This document shows, piece by piece, positions 12,140 through 22,689 of a DNA stretch of 64,000 nucleotides (positions are counted from its first letter, which is position 1; every line of letters starts with the position of its first letter). This DNA is from Capitulum mitella (taxonomy: Eukaryota; Arthropoda; Thecostraca; Pollicipedomorpha; Pollicipedidae): positions 16,851,081 through 16,915,080 of the forward strand of contig CP099848.1 of assembly GCA_030062745.1 (NCBI GenBank), given 5' to 3'. The translations under genes and the position numbers were made by a program. Under the pieces are notes generated by a model. That model saw only the letters and a list, made by a program, of their open reading frames with translations, searched no databases and was not told the origin of the DNA.

Positions 12140-13490
12140 TCACACGGTCTGAAACCTTCGGTTCGAGATGCTTGCCGATGTTTCGTATGCGTCCACCGTT
12201 GTTGAAATGACAGGCCTAAAGCAGTGAAATCCCCTGGTGCTTTTGATTTGTCTGGCTTCATCAAATCTACTCTTCAGCTTGGAGTCTTTTTTGGCTATGT
12301 CGGACTCCGAGACGTAGAAGAAGTGAATGCCTGTAGCAAACATTATTCACAGCTCTTAGTAGCCTATTAATATTTCCGCATCCAACAATGAACGAACTTA
12401 GTCAGCAGCTGTTATCGGTCATGCAGTACAATATCGGAGAATACAGCTGTCCAAAAAATGTCTAAAATTTTTGCTGAATCGCGAAGTTATCTGACTATAG
12501 GTTAATTGATTTACTGAGATCACACCTTTTGTAGCTTATTGGTTTTGCAGGTTTTTCTTATGAGACATTGTCACTAAAATATCGATGGAATCGATATGAG
12601 GTTGTTCAGGCTTAATGAAAACAAGATTTGCAGTATAGAATATTATTCATTGTGTCTTACCATGCACTGAGGTTTTGCAGAAGAGAAACATGGCGTCAGG
12701 CGTGCAGATCTGGTCTGCCTCTGGTCTCTGCAGGCTAGCATGAGCTGTGAGTCTCTTTGTGGTGCCACCGATGCCGTCACATGGCCGCTTGCCGTGACAG
12801 GTGGCAAAGAAATGCCACTCACACTCTATCCCGAAGTCTTCTTTGCGCATGGTCATGTTCCTGATATTAAACTTGATAATAAAATCCCTGAATTGAGTTT
12901 TGTACGACGAAAGAGTAATTTTCAGCAAAATCACCCATAACTATCGCCTCTTGGGCGGTTAGCCTGCCTTTCAGCTCCTTTAGATGAGTGTTTTGTGCTT
13001 GTGCAATGTAGTGATGGGACCGAAGTCGTGCGATAGAGCTTGCTAAGGTGTTTATAAACTCGTTCCTGGCTTGACGTACACAGGCAAGAGTTGTTCGATC
13101 TGTGCTCAACCACTGCTTGTATTCTACTTCCTCTACGCCCAAGGCCTCTTCCTCATTTAACAATGTTCGAAGTTTCCCGTCCCCGGGACATTCCTTACAT
13201 TTGCCCAGCATGCACGTTTCTCTCTGAAGATCGCAAACTGTCATTTTCATGAGGTCGTCAACGCTAAGATCTGGTTGTGCTGACTTTAGCATGAGTTTTG
13301 GATTCGCGCCGAGCGCCACCTGGATGCCACTATCGGCGCGGCGCTCCGGCGCGTGTCTGGCGGGATGCCCAAGGAGAACGCGATACGTTAGGATATGATG
13401 TTGTGCGATACCCATTGTTTTCTCGACGGTTCCAGGGTAAGAAAACATGCAGATTTCATATACCTCATTTTCAAGAAAATCGAAAACCAC
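12140..13490 (-). pseudogene. Broken transposon protein with GDFAENYSF motif, one intron
   Basis: Block 1 (13,490-12,867, 207 codons) has a cysteine cluster (CMLGKCKECPG, preceded by CDLQRETC) near residues 85-105, then LGVEEVEYKQW and, near its end, MGDFAENYSFVVQ. Block 2 (to 12,661) holds EWHFFATCHGKRPCDGIGG. Block 3 (12,330-12,140) holds GIHFFYVSES and ARQIKSTRGFHCF. Blocks 2 and 3 are separated by a clean intron at 12,660-12,331: donor CATG|GTAAGA, acceptor GCTACAG|GC, with the frame preserved. Between blocks 1 and 2 there is a frame change just after QGFYYQ. Relatives as I remember them carry more sequence there, so a segment is probably deleted. Aspartates in GDFAENY and the HGK...CDGIGG block are plausible catalytic-region motifs, by inference only. 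It is the only recognisably conserved frame in the element, so it probably encoded the transposase. Confidence 0.7.
12331..12660 (-). other. GT-AG intron in the broken transposon gene
   Basis: On the minus strand the sequence reads GTGCATG|GTAAGACAC at the donor and TTTGCTACAG|GCATTCAC at the acceptor. Joining the exons gives the continuous stretch SVHGIHFFYVSES. Length is 330 bp, with an in-frame stop soon after the donor if unspliced. Confidence 0.7.
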
Positions 13491-13838
13491 GTAAGTGTTG
13501 GAATTTAACTTTGCATTTTTTATTCGATAATATGATATATTTTTAAAAAATCAAAAATATCAAACAAATACACAAATAAAACGACAGACATTTGTCTCTA
13601 AAATGCCGTTGACCAATTTGAAATATTTCATCAACTTTCGGAGATACGCCGCTTCAAAAATTGCTTGACACTGTGTGACGTCATAAATTGACGTCACCGT
13701 AGCAGCCAAACTATTTGCTTGAGGGAGATTTCGACCCGATATTCGGGATCTGGGCTATGAAGAACCCCATAGGACTTAATTTCCTAAAAATCTGAGGGGG
13801 TGCCGTGTACATCATTGGTTGAGTTGGCATGGAATGAC

Positions 13839-13840
<2 letters not shown>
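13305..13840 (-). repeat. Right terminal inverted repeat
   Basis: Reverse complement of 11,247-11,793 with scattered differences. The first ~60 codons of the minus-strand protein frame lie in this arm, from about 13,490 down to 13,305. Confidence 0.85.

Positions 13841-13896
<56 letters not shown>
13841..13896. repeat. (AT)n microsatellite, right flank of the 2.6 kb element
   Basis: About 56 bp of AT dinucleotides directly against the right end of the inverted-repeat element. Confidence 0.95.
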
Positions 13897-13898
<2 letters not shown>

Positions 13899-14645
13899 GT
13901 GGAATGTATGGAATGGAAAATATATATGTGGAAGAAATGCCGGCTCAAGGTCAGCCAAGGTCAGGCGAAATATTAGTGGTACTTTACATACCAGGGATCG
14001 ATGCTTATTCGCAGTCGTTTTGAATTACATGACAAAAAGAATGAAAGTGAAACCTTCTCATCATCAGTTTTGCATTATCTGCGTTTCATCCAATCAAGGT
14101 CAGTCTAGGTCAGGTCAGATAAGGCTGCATTGCTGTTCCTGATAAAAAGCAAACATTGCTCGCTGCGATTCTTAATTCCGTCAAGTATAGAACTGAAATG
14201 ACTTCTCGTGATAATTAAATATGTTCCGTCTGCTCTTTAGCGGATCAAGGGCAACCCAGGGCCGGACAAAGCCATTTTGCTTTTTTCTGACTAGGAACAA
14301 TAATTGTTGTCTGCTGCTACTGAACGATCTTCCACAGACAATGCTGTATTTAATTTCGTTTTGAAATCTACCTGTGGCATGACCTGACCTGACATGACCT
14401 TATGTTACTTTTGGTGAACATTGCTAAGAACTGCGTGTAGATTTGCTTGTCTGACTTGAACAATGGGGAAGGTCAGGGGCAACAACAATCAAGCATGAAA
14501 ATGGTTTTAATGTTAAAATATGTAGAATGAATTGTTAAAGAGTTACTGAAAATTTGGTTCGGCTGACTCTAACGGTAGAAAAGTTATTTAAGAAAAACCG
14601 AGGGGGGGCGCCCTATTTGACATCCCTCAGGCGGTGCCAAGCTAA
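13897..14645 (+). mobile_element. Family B repeat, copy 1 (right part)
   Basis: From about 13,940 the sequence runs parallel to 47,150-48,109. Shared segments include AGCCAAGGT, the CATACCAGGGAT / GTGCCAGGGAT segment, TTTTGCATTATCTGCGTTTCATCC, GATCGTTCAACAG-like text, and the terminal GGGGGCGCCCTATTTGACATCCCTCAGGCGGTGCC block. The family is rich in GGTCA half-sites. Its left part appears at 11,153-11,190, so the 2.6 kb element seems to have inserted into it. No protein frame; non-autonomous. Confidence 0.6.
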
Positions 14646-17600
14646 GGTACCCATGGACGACCCAAGAAAATATTACATGACCCAAGATAACCTCCATATG
14701 TCATTGGCAATAGGACTGGTTAGTTGAGATACTGCATTTAACTGCAGCTTCTGTTATTATCTCCAAAAAATGATTCTTTACCCCCGAGAAAGCATTTCAG
14801 ATGACGACCCCGCTGGACAAAGATTGACCTAGCATGACCTGGATCAGATTCCAAGAACAAAATGCAGTCTTGTGGGGTACAGATGAACTAATAATTGATT
14901 GACGAACACTATATTCGTTTCGTTTCATCATCATTTATTGTTTGCCACTGGTTTGTGCTGCAACTTAAAAAGTACCACTCTTTGTCATTGTTGTCTTTCA
15001 CCCGACCTGAAAAGGTCATTCGTTGACCTGATGTATGAAAAGTGGATACCAATCACCAATCGCGACATCTCGTCACGCGCCACGCGCTGCTTTTCCCGTG
15101 ACGTTCTAGGACGCACGGTATGGAAGTGGCCGTGGGTCGTAGTGACCCCCTGTCCCGCCCCTGTACGTCCACGTTAGAGGCTCTCATACGAGCGAAAGTT
15201 AAACCTTGGCAATACATGGGGGTTTGGTTCAACCCCACCCCAAGGTTCCTCGCAAATTGTCCCAGATCACCTGCTTCGATTGCTCTGAATTTTTTCTGAG
15301 GTGGGCCCTGAACGTTTTAAAACATAGTCTGAAAATTTAGCCACAAAATCAATGTCTAGGCAGGCCACTGATCTCTGATCTTGTTCTCCTGGGCATGTCA
15401 CGAAGAAATAACGTTACGGCGACGGCCGTCGTAGAAAAACAAACGTTCTAAGTGCGCTACGGTCTCAAACACATCTGCCCGCAATTATGCCAGTGACCTC
15501 AGCACTAAAGCCCTTACTTGGGTAAAGGCCATCTTAGGTCAAAATAATAAATTGGGCTCATTGACCTTTACTGACACTGAATGGACCTCAGAGGGGCCCT
15601 GGTAAAATCGAAAATGCTGACTTGTACCGAAGCAGTAGTGTGAGACCTTCTTCACATTTAAAAGTCTGTTTAGGCGTCTTAAAAACGTCTTATGGGTTAC
15701 ATTACATAGCTTCCAACAAAAACCGAAATCCGCTGACATGACCTTCTTTGAGGTCGCCGGTAATGTCATTGAGTTATCTAAGAAGATAAAACCAGACATC
15801 ATCTTGTGGCTAAGGAATCAAACCACACGCTCGCTTTGTTTTGTTGCCTTATCGCGACAGCTTTGGAAATGGTTGGGGATCGTACGAACTGCTTTGTACA
15901 GTCGAAGATGGCCAGCTGACGAATATCGGCGAATGTGAACAGTCAGACGATTTTGTAGATCAGCCCCACTTCAGGTGCCCCAGTTAGCAGAGATCTGCTG
16001 ACCGTAGATGACAGCTGCTTTGCGAGAAAGGAAAATTAATCCACACCTTAAAGCATCCATTTGTAAATTTACTGATTCAAGTTAAGTAGCATTCATGTAT
16101 CGTAGGAACATCGATAACTTGTTCAAGTCGCTGTTTCATGCCGTGTTTATCGTGACTAGCAGTGTCACGCCAACGAAATGCGAGGTTTTCATCGCGTTGC
16201 TAGCGCAGTTCAGTGCTTCATATTGGCGTATTTGTACTGGCGAGGAAATTAAAGGAAAAGCAGCACTAAATGTTTAAAAGGGAGGAGGCATACGTTTTGT
16301 GGAGGTTTGCCATTGGAAGGATTTGATGAAGAGAGCTGGTTATATTAATCTACCAACGTCACATATTTGTCATCAACATAAATGGTTTGTGCGAATTGAC
16401 GGTAATAAGCCAAGCACAGGCTTGACAACTTAATGAATTCTCTACCTATCTTCCTCTCTCTGTTTCTCTCAGTCGATCTGTCTGTCTCGTTGATACCTTC
16501 TTTCGCCGTTTACTTCGGTTCCTTTCGCTGTTTGGGTACATGCCCTTTCAGATGTATGTAACAGAAATTCACTGGATTTCCTTAGAACTAAAATGTTTGT
16601 ACCAAAGTTATAGAGAGGCCCAACAACCTGCCCTGTTTTTATCGCCCTCCCCAGTGGACACCACTATACTTTCCTGTCATCGCCATCAGCACGACAACCG
16701 CCATCGCAAGGCCCACGTGGAGACGTGTGTCGAAAGCATTCGCGGCAAAATTCGATGCATAATTTTTTACATATTGTTGAAATTATGCGGCGGTTTACAT
16801 TTTGACAATGCTAGAGCAGTCTCTAGATTCATTACTGGAGGGAAAACCTCAGTTTATGTGACTTTGACCATTGAGGAATGTTTAAATATCTTTCGAAGCA
16901 AATGCTGGGAGTTTTTCGTGAATGTCTGTGGTATGTTTAATCCACACATCTAAAGTACGTCTCCTGCACGTTTCTGTGAGGCGCAGTTCCGTCACGTAAC
17001 CACTTCCGCAGCGCCAGAAACAGACTGACATCACTCACGCGTTATATAATTCACTGAAAACAGCTTAGACCAGATCAAAGCTGTCATAGCCTGGTGCCGC
17101 CCTGCGCGTCATTGACCGGCCGGCTCCATCCCCGCCGCGGGCCATGAGGGGCAAGCCTGGACCGGGTTCCTGCCCAATAGAGCGGTCTTGAACGGCACGC
17201 CTGAGTGTCTGCTTTAAAAGCCTTCATTAAATCAGCAGTCGAATAGATTGGAATTGTGTGTTCGAGATTAATTGCATGATATGATGTGGTGATTTTAGAT
17301 ATACTTCCGCAAAGCACACGACAGGACTGGGCCGCTGGTAGCGATTCTCTGACGAACTCCTATTCGGTTCAACTATGGGCGTCATCTGGCTGAACAGCTG
17401 GAGAGCCCTTTAAACCCCAACGGTGGCGCTTGACCTATTGGCTTCCTGCAGACATTCAATGACGCCATTAATGTGCAGGAAGCAAACACGGTCTCATGAA
17501 GGGTGACAATAGTGTGAGATGCCACTTCAAAATGGAGTTTCATTAAAACTCAAGCTCAGACCACTCCACTCTGTTCAATCTTCTCCAAGTCCAGTCCACA

Positions 17601-20600
17601 AGCCGCATCTGGATTCTGACAACAGAATCCCTCGGGCTGCTTCTACCTCTGAGCCCTGAAATTCACAGTGTCCTCCAAGCGTCGCAGAAAAACAAACGAC
17701 TGCAAAAAAACTCGGGCCACGCCAGTCTGGCTGAAGCCCACAGAGCGCCTTTGATCCCCACCGCGCACTATGCTCCCTGTTTCGGTGAAACCCCTTCCAG
17801 CGTCGTCCGGCAAAAAGAATCGCGACGTGACGGTGTCGGTTTGGCTGACGTCCGCCATTCGGCGTGATACTGCGGGGCTGCGACATGATGATCTGATTTA
17901 GCCACACTGCCACGTCACTCGCAGAGGCATGCGCGCATGACAACGCCCTCGCTGGCTTCAAACAGTGGATTTTGTAACAGCCGGAGTCCGCGGAAACAGG
18001 AACTGGGTTTTTAGCGGCGAACGTTTCGAAGCGTCGAGACGGTTTATTTGGAAGGCAGGAAACGTGCGGAGCGGAAGTCGCATTTTGACAGCGCCGGAAC
18101 TTCTAATGGAGCGCAGAGTTTTGAACCGGAAATATTCTGTACCAGTTTTGGGAACAGCAGCCTTGGAGTCTCTTTCAGATTATGAGGCCACTAAATGTCA
18201 CATATGGCGTCAGATCACAAACCCGCAGTATTTTTCCATTACAGATCAATCTTGATAAGGCGTGCAAAGAAAAATATGGAAGTGCTACTCCAGTTGTAGA
18301 AACTGGTCCCACGGAGGTCCTGTTCCGCACAGAGTCATAGGCCAACGTCCACGAGAGTTGGGAAGGCAAACCACGACACATGATGACAGCTAAAATAGAA
18401 TAACACAGTCCGAGCGCTGATATTTCGTGACGATTTCCTCTGAGAAGCAGCTTTTGTAAACTGGACTTCGAGCTGAAAAACCTCACATGTTGCAGCACAG
18501 ACGAGGTCTCCGCGAAACCATTTCTGTTTTGATTCCAGAAACACGAATTGTTCACAAATGGATCCAGTTACACGGTCATTGTCTGCAAAACTAGTCTTGT
18601 TAAAGACATGTTTCAGGGTAGGACAATCGTGATCTTTCAACTCACCGACGCAGCCAAAGGGCCCCTCCTTATGCCAACATTTTTGTGAAAACCATTGCAC
18701 ATCGTCTTCCCAGCAGGAGATTTTCGTATGATTTCAGTTCACATTGAGCTCCGTCCCCCACCCTCGTAAGAAAATGCTGGCTGCACCTCTGTTTTCACGC
18801 GCTTCGGATGATCAGGGGGGACGCCCTCCATCTCCCAGGCGCCAGACTAGGCACGAATTCTTGTCAGGGCTCGGTCACGGTCTCTATTCCTGCTGCCCTC
18901 TGCGTGGACGGATTAGTGCAGCGCGCCAAGGATGGTTCTGCTGCGTCCCAAGCCTTCTCAGTAAGCTGTCACAGCCCAAATCCGGGTTGTCCGTCTTCAA
19001 AATTGGGATCCCGGATTTGCGACGAAAAACATCTCCGCAGAGAAGTAAAATGCGACAAAAACAGCTAAAAAAGAATTGCTGGGGCAAAGGCTCTCAAGGG
19101 ACCTCCGACGAACGTAGGTTGGACAGAGCACGCATCGCAATGCACGAGTCCCGACCGCTATCTTCTGCCTTCACGTCCGCAGAACTTTACGATAGATGGC
19201 TCCCCAGTCGACGTTCTACGGTCCCGCGCCAATCTTCGGGATCCGAGGTTGGAACGTGCGGAGGGACACGTTTGGAATGGAGAATTGGCTTCTGGCTGAT
19301 CACTTTTAACACGAGTATTCCACAAGTTTTTTGTTTTCTTCGAAGGTGCCTCTGTTTACTTCAGCACTGAGTGCCTCTTAGGTTTCTGCGATCTTAATAC
19401 ATGGTCCATCCCGTGGACGAATAAAAACACTATCCGAACGATATCTCATTGTTTTGGAAACATCGGCCGTCTTCAGAGCAGTCAGCTTAGACTTACATAC
19501 ATAGGTGTAGGAACGTCTCAGGAAGGGAGGGTGCCAGAGCCATTTCCGAAGTCGATTCTTTCCATGTATCGCCAAAGGGTTAATGTTCAACATTCTCGGA
19601 AAGCGGGAGTGTCATGGCTCCCACGGACCACCCGTTCCTGCGCCTATGCTTACATACAAAAGAAATAAGCTGCCTCAGGATTCCTGGCTTGATTGGACAT
19701 TTTTGGAAAAGAAAACAATACGGGGTAAAGCTCTTTATATCGGCTCGTTGTCATTAGCTGAAATCATTACTCGGTTCCGACGCATTTCCAAAACAGAAAA
19801 ATTTCTAGAAGTTCGCTTCCGTCTATCGAATGATATGTGAAGTGACTTTCTTCACAGGAATGGGTCTGAGCTGAAAGTCAACCGGACTGCATAACATTCC
19901 TGAACACTACTTTTTACGCACCGACGCATGTTTCTCCCATTTTCGCATCCAAACCAAAACGAATCGAGCTAGACCTTGGCACAGTTCATCTACACCTTTG
20001 GAATAGCAGCAATATATTGCCGATCACCCAACTGGCCCTCGGACACATTTCTCGCCAACGTGTAGGCCGACAACACTGCTCGCCGTTCGGAATCAGCTCA
20101 CAATGCCGACAGTCCCGCTCTCCCGCTGCAGAATCATAGAAGTCTTAACACGCCAGGCGGAGTCGTCAAGCGATTACACAAAGTATGATAGATGAAAACT
20201 ACTTGAAGCCGGTATTGATTTGTCATTTATCTAAGCCGGATTCAGAGCAGCCCCCGCTGAAGATGACCGAAATATTGCCAGTGGCCGGAGGCGACTGTCC
20301 ATTTTCTGGGCCAAACTGCCTCGTCATAATGGATCACCGGGAAACGATGACGGGTTTGTGATGGATAAGGTGATGATTAAAGTCGCAATATCTGGAGAGT
20401 TTCTGGCTGCACTATCCTCTAAAAGGCTAAAGCGAAGGGGGTAACTGTTGAGGCTCATAGTGCCCTCATCACCACTTAAACAAAATGTTTCGCCATGGTC
20501 GACATTTCGCAAATAGACTTGGGTACCCTAAAACGAAATAAAATGCTGCTGACAGCGTTCTCAGTACCCAAGTTTAGAATGTCTGAAATGTCTAAAAGCC

Positions 20601-20828
20601 TCAGAAAATGCAGTAGATTAAAAACTTGTAATCAACAGTCATCCACCGAAAATGACGCAATACGAAATCCAAGCAGACTGAAACGAAAGCTTTCATTGGA
20701 AGTTTTGATGAAATGGAGATACATTCCTTTCACTGGAATGCTCCCGCTCGAGACATTCAGTAACAGCTGTTGTTAGGACGCGGCCGAATAGAACGCACTT
20801 GAGCCTTAGCTGGTATAAAATTCTGAGT
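14646..20828. other. No recognisable gene
   Basis: Open frames of up to 208 codons exist (for example 18,744-19,370 plus strand, and 17,575-17,961 and 18,335-18,700 minus strand), but none has a recognisable domain, conserved motif pattern or supporting splice structure. No RNA gene or repeat array was found. A TTGGNT-rich inverted stretch around 15,206-15,247 (CCTTGG...CCAAGG) is short. Confidence 0.45.
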
Positions 20829-20997
20829 CAGGGGGCCGCGTGGTGTAGTGCGTACCACACTTGTGGCTGAAAGTCCCCAGTTCGAGTCCGGGTCATAGCG
20901 GCAGTTCGTTGTCCCCCGCGACAACCGGCGTGGGAAGTTGCGACGCAGAATCACCCTGGCGGTCGAGAACGTCGTTATATGACGCAATAACCAACCA
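20829..20997 (+). repeat. tRNA-derived SINE with A and B boxes
   Basis: The A box is TGGTGTAGTGCG (20,841-20,852). The B box is GTTCGAGTC (20,880-20,888), a perfect match to GWTCRANNC. The RNA polymerase III spacing is normal, but the flanks cannot form a tRNA acceptor stem, so this is a SINE head and not a tRNA gene. The body continues through GGGTCATAGCGGCAG and ends in GTCGTTATATGACGCAATAACC. A truncated relative lies at 11,001-11,109. Confidence 0.75.
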
Positions 20998-21111
20998 ATA
21001 GATTCCGAGTCATAATCTGTTTTCAGATTGGCCGCTAAGACTACAGTCTACAGGCTACAGCTAGGCTGTCTCGGTTAAAAGCACGTTTGAAGATGAAACA
21101 GTGCCATGAAG

Positions 21112-21341
21112 TTGACGGAACAATGCACGGTAAGCGATAAGGTGGCTCTAAGCTGTCTGCCGTGCATGCCATGGACTCCTACTATTTGCTCCGGTTACAA
21201 GATATTTGTGCCAGTTTTCATATACTAATTTCACCATTTATCGTCTCGTATATGTAACTTAACATACATTCCTCCCTGCTGCGAGATTTGCTGGAGACAG
21301 CTCAGAGCCACCATATCGCTTGCCGTGCATTGTTGCGTCAA
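21112..21341. repeat. Imperfect inverted repeat, 47-bp arms, 136-bp spacer
   Basis: The left arm (21,112-21,158) begins TTGACGGAACAATGCACGG and includes GGTGGCTCT. The right arm (21,295-21,341) is its complement with about five mismatches. No TTAA or other target duplication was spotted next to the arms, and flanking similarity stops quickly. It could be the ends of a small MITE, a foldback RNA source, or a chance relic of an inverted duplication. Confidence 0.7.
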
Positions 21342-21936
21342 AAAACCGGCGCACGCTTGAAAAAATTCCACGGCTATGACCAATTAAGACTAATGGCTGG
21401 ATCAGCGTGGTAAAAAATGTACCAGAGAGGCTTTAGGAGCAGGTAAAGGCATTTTGTTTTCATAAATGATCGTTTTTCATTGTAGTTTTCAGTGAAGTTG
21501 AGAGTTCACAGGAACCTAATCAACCGCAAAAATTTGGCTTCAACGTGTCTGGGACTTATGTAAATGTGCCGTTACGTTTTGTGTACGTTCAGATACAGTT
21601 CTAAGATGTCACGCCTCGCGAAAATGTAGATAGTTTTGCGGCAACACTTACGAACTGAAGCCGTCAACTGCTGCCCAGAAGTGTGATGAAAATAACGGAC
21701 CGCGTCCATGCATTATCTGGAACTGTCATTAACCACGTGATGTTTGTTGTTACCACGTATGTTTGGTTACATAGTGCCAGGACTAGGTTTAAACCCGGAG
21801 GGTTGCGCTCTGCTCCTTTAACATGAGGCTAAGTGTGACAAATCGGGGACCTTTTTAAAAGAGGAACCACTGTGATGACGCGTTTGACGATCAAACCGAT
21901 CAGCGGTTCACGCATCGCTATATATTGTCAACGACG

Positions 21937-21939
<3 letters not shown>

Positions 21940-21976
<37 letters not shown>
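21940..21976. repeat. (AT)n microsatellite between duplicated flanks
   Basis: About 37 bp of AT. The bases just left (ATTGTCAACGACGAAAT) are repeated just right (ATTGTTAACGACGAAAT) with one change. Confidence 0.9.
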
Positions 21977-21980
<4 letters not shown>

Positions 21981-22689
21981 AACGACGAAATGGCGTCTGG
22001 CGTGTTGGGATCTGCTTTGTAGTTTGTCTGTGAAAAAACAGCTGTTTACAGAAATAGCGAGGTGTATATATGGGAAATCAAAAAGGATTCTGAGTAGAAT
22101 GACCTGATCAGAACTCCTAAAAAGCGGTCTGAATGGCTGGAAATAACGTTAGTGATTACGACTGGGGCGCCAAGGACGCCAACCACGCTTGTTGACTCGG
22201 CAGTCTGCTCCCTGCTACCGGGTCATACGCCTGCGATTGGGTGTAAACTCTTTGATGTTTTCAGTGGGCGGAGAATACATCATACCTCAGTCTGACACCG
22301 TGCCTTCTGATATGGTCTCATAGGCTGCAGTAATACGGCACTCCAAGGTGAGTTGCATGCCGTGGACCAGTCGACAGGCAGTCACCGCCAAGGGCGCAGC
22401 CAGGATTCCGCTCAGGAGGGAGCAAATCGGATCAAGGGGGCCCTCGTAACCAATTGGGGCCCTCGCCAATGGCGGATCCAGGATCTGGAAGCGAATGATC
22501 AGCGCGGAGCCTCCATTTTGTGCCCTTCAGATATAAAAAATGATGTAATTTTGTTTTCTTAGCATATAAATTGGCAGAAAAAATTCAAGCGCGTCACCTT
22601 ATTTAAGAAAATTTTGCATGTCGTTCCCGAACAAAGTGGCCAAACTATGACAAAAACGGCGAGATTTTAGGCGGTTCAGTACCTCCCTT

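Larger units (their letters stand above)
11247..13840 (-). mobile_element. 2.6 kb element with ~540-bp terminal inverted repeats, unclassified transposon
   Basis: The outer ends are GGGTCATTCCATGCCAAC on the left and its exact complement on the right. The arms stay alignable for ~547 bp (11,247-11,793) and ~536 bp (13,305-13,840), both ending at a GGTGGCGCTCGGCGCG-type junction. The unique middle carries a broken minus-strand protein gene (12,140-13,490) whose 5' part lies inside the right arm. The element sits between AT microsatellites, consistent with insertion at TA or an AT-rich target. The protein family is one I recall from cnidarian, lancelet and other invertebrate genomes, but I cannot assign it to a named transposase superfamily. 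It is probably dead, because the gene is deleted and frameshifted. Confidence 0.8.

Noticed and set aside
18744-19370. 208-codon open frame, plus strand
   Set aside because: Composition is arginine/serine-rich without pattern; overlapping frames in other phases; no homology recognised.
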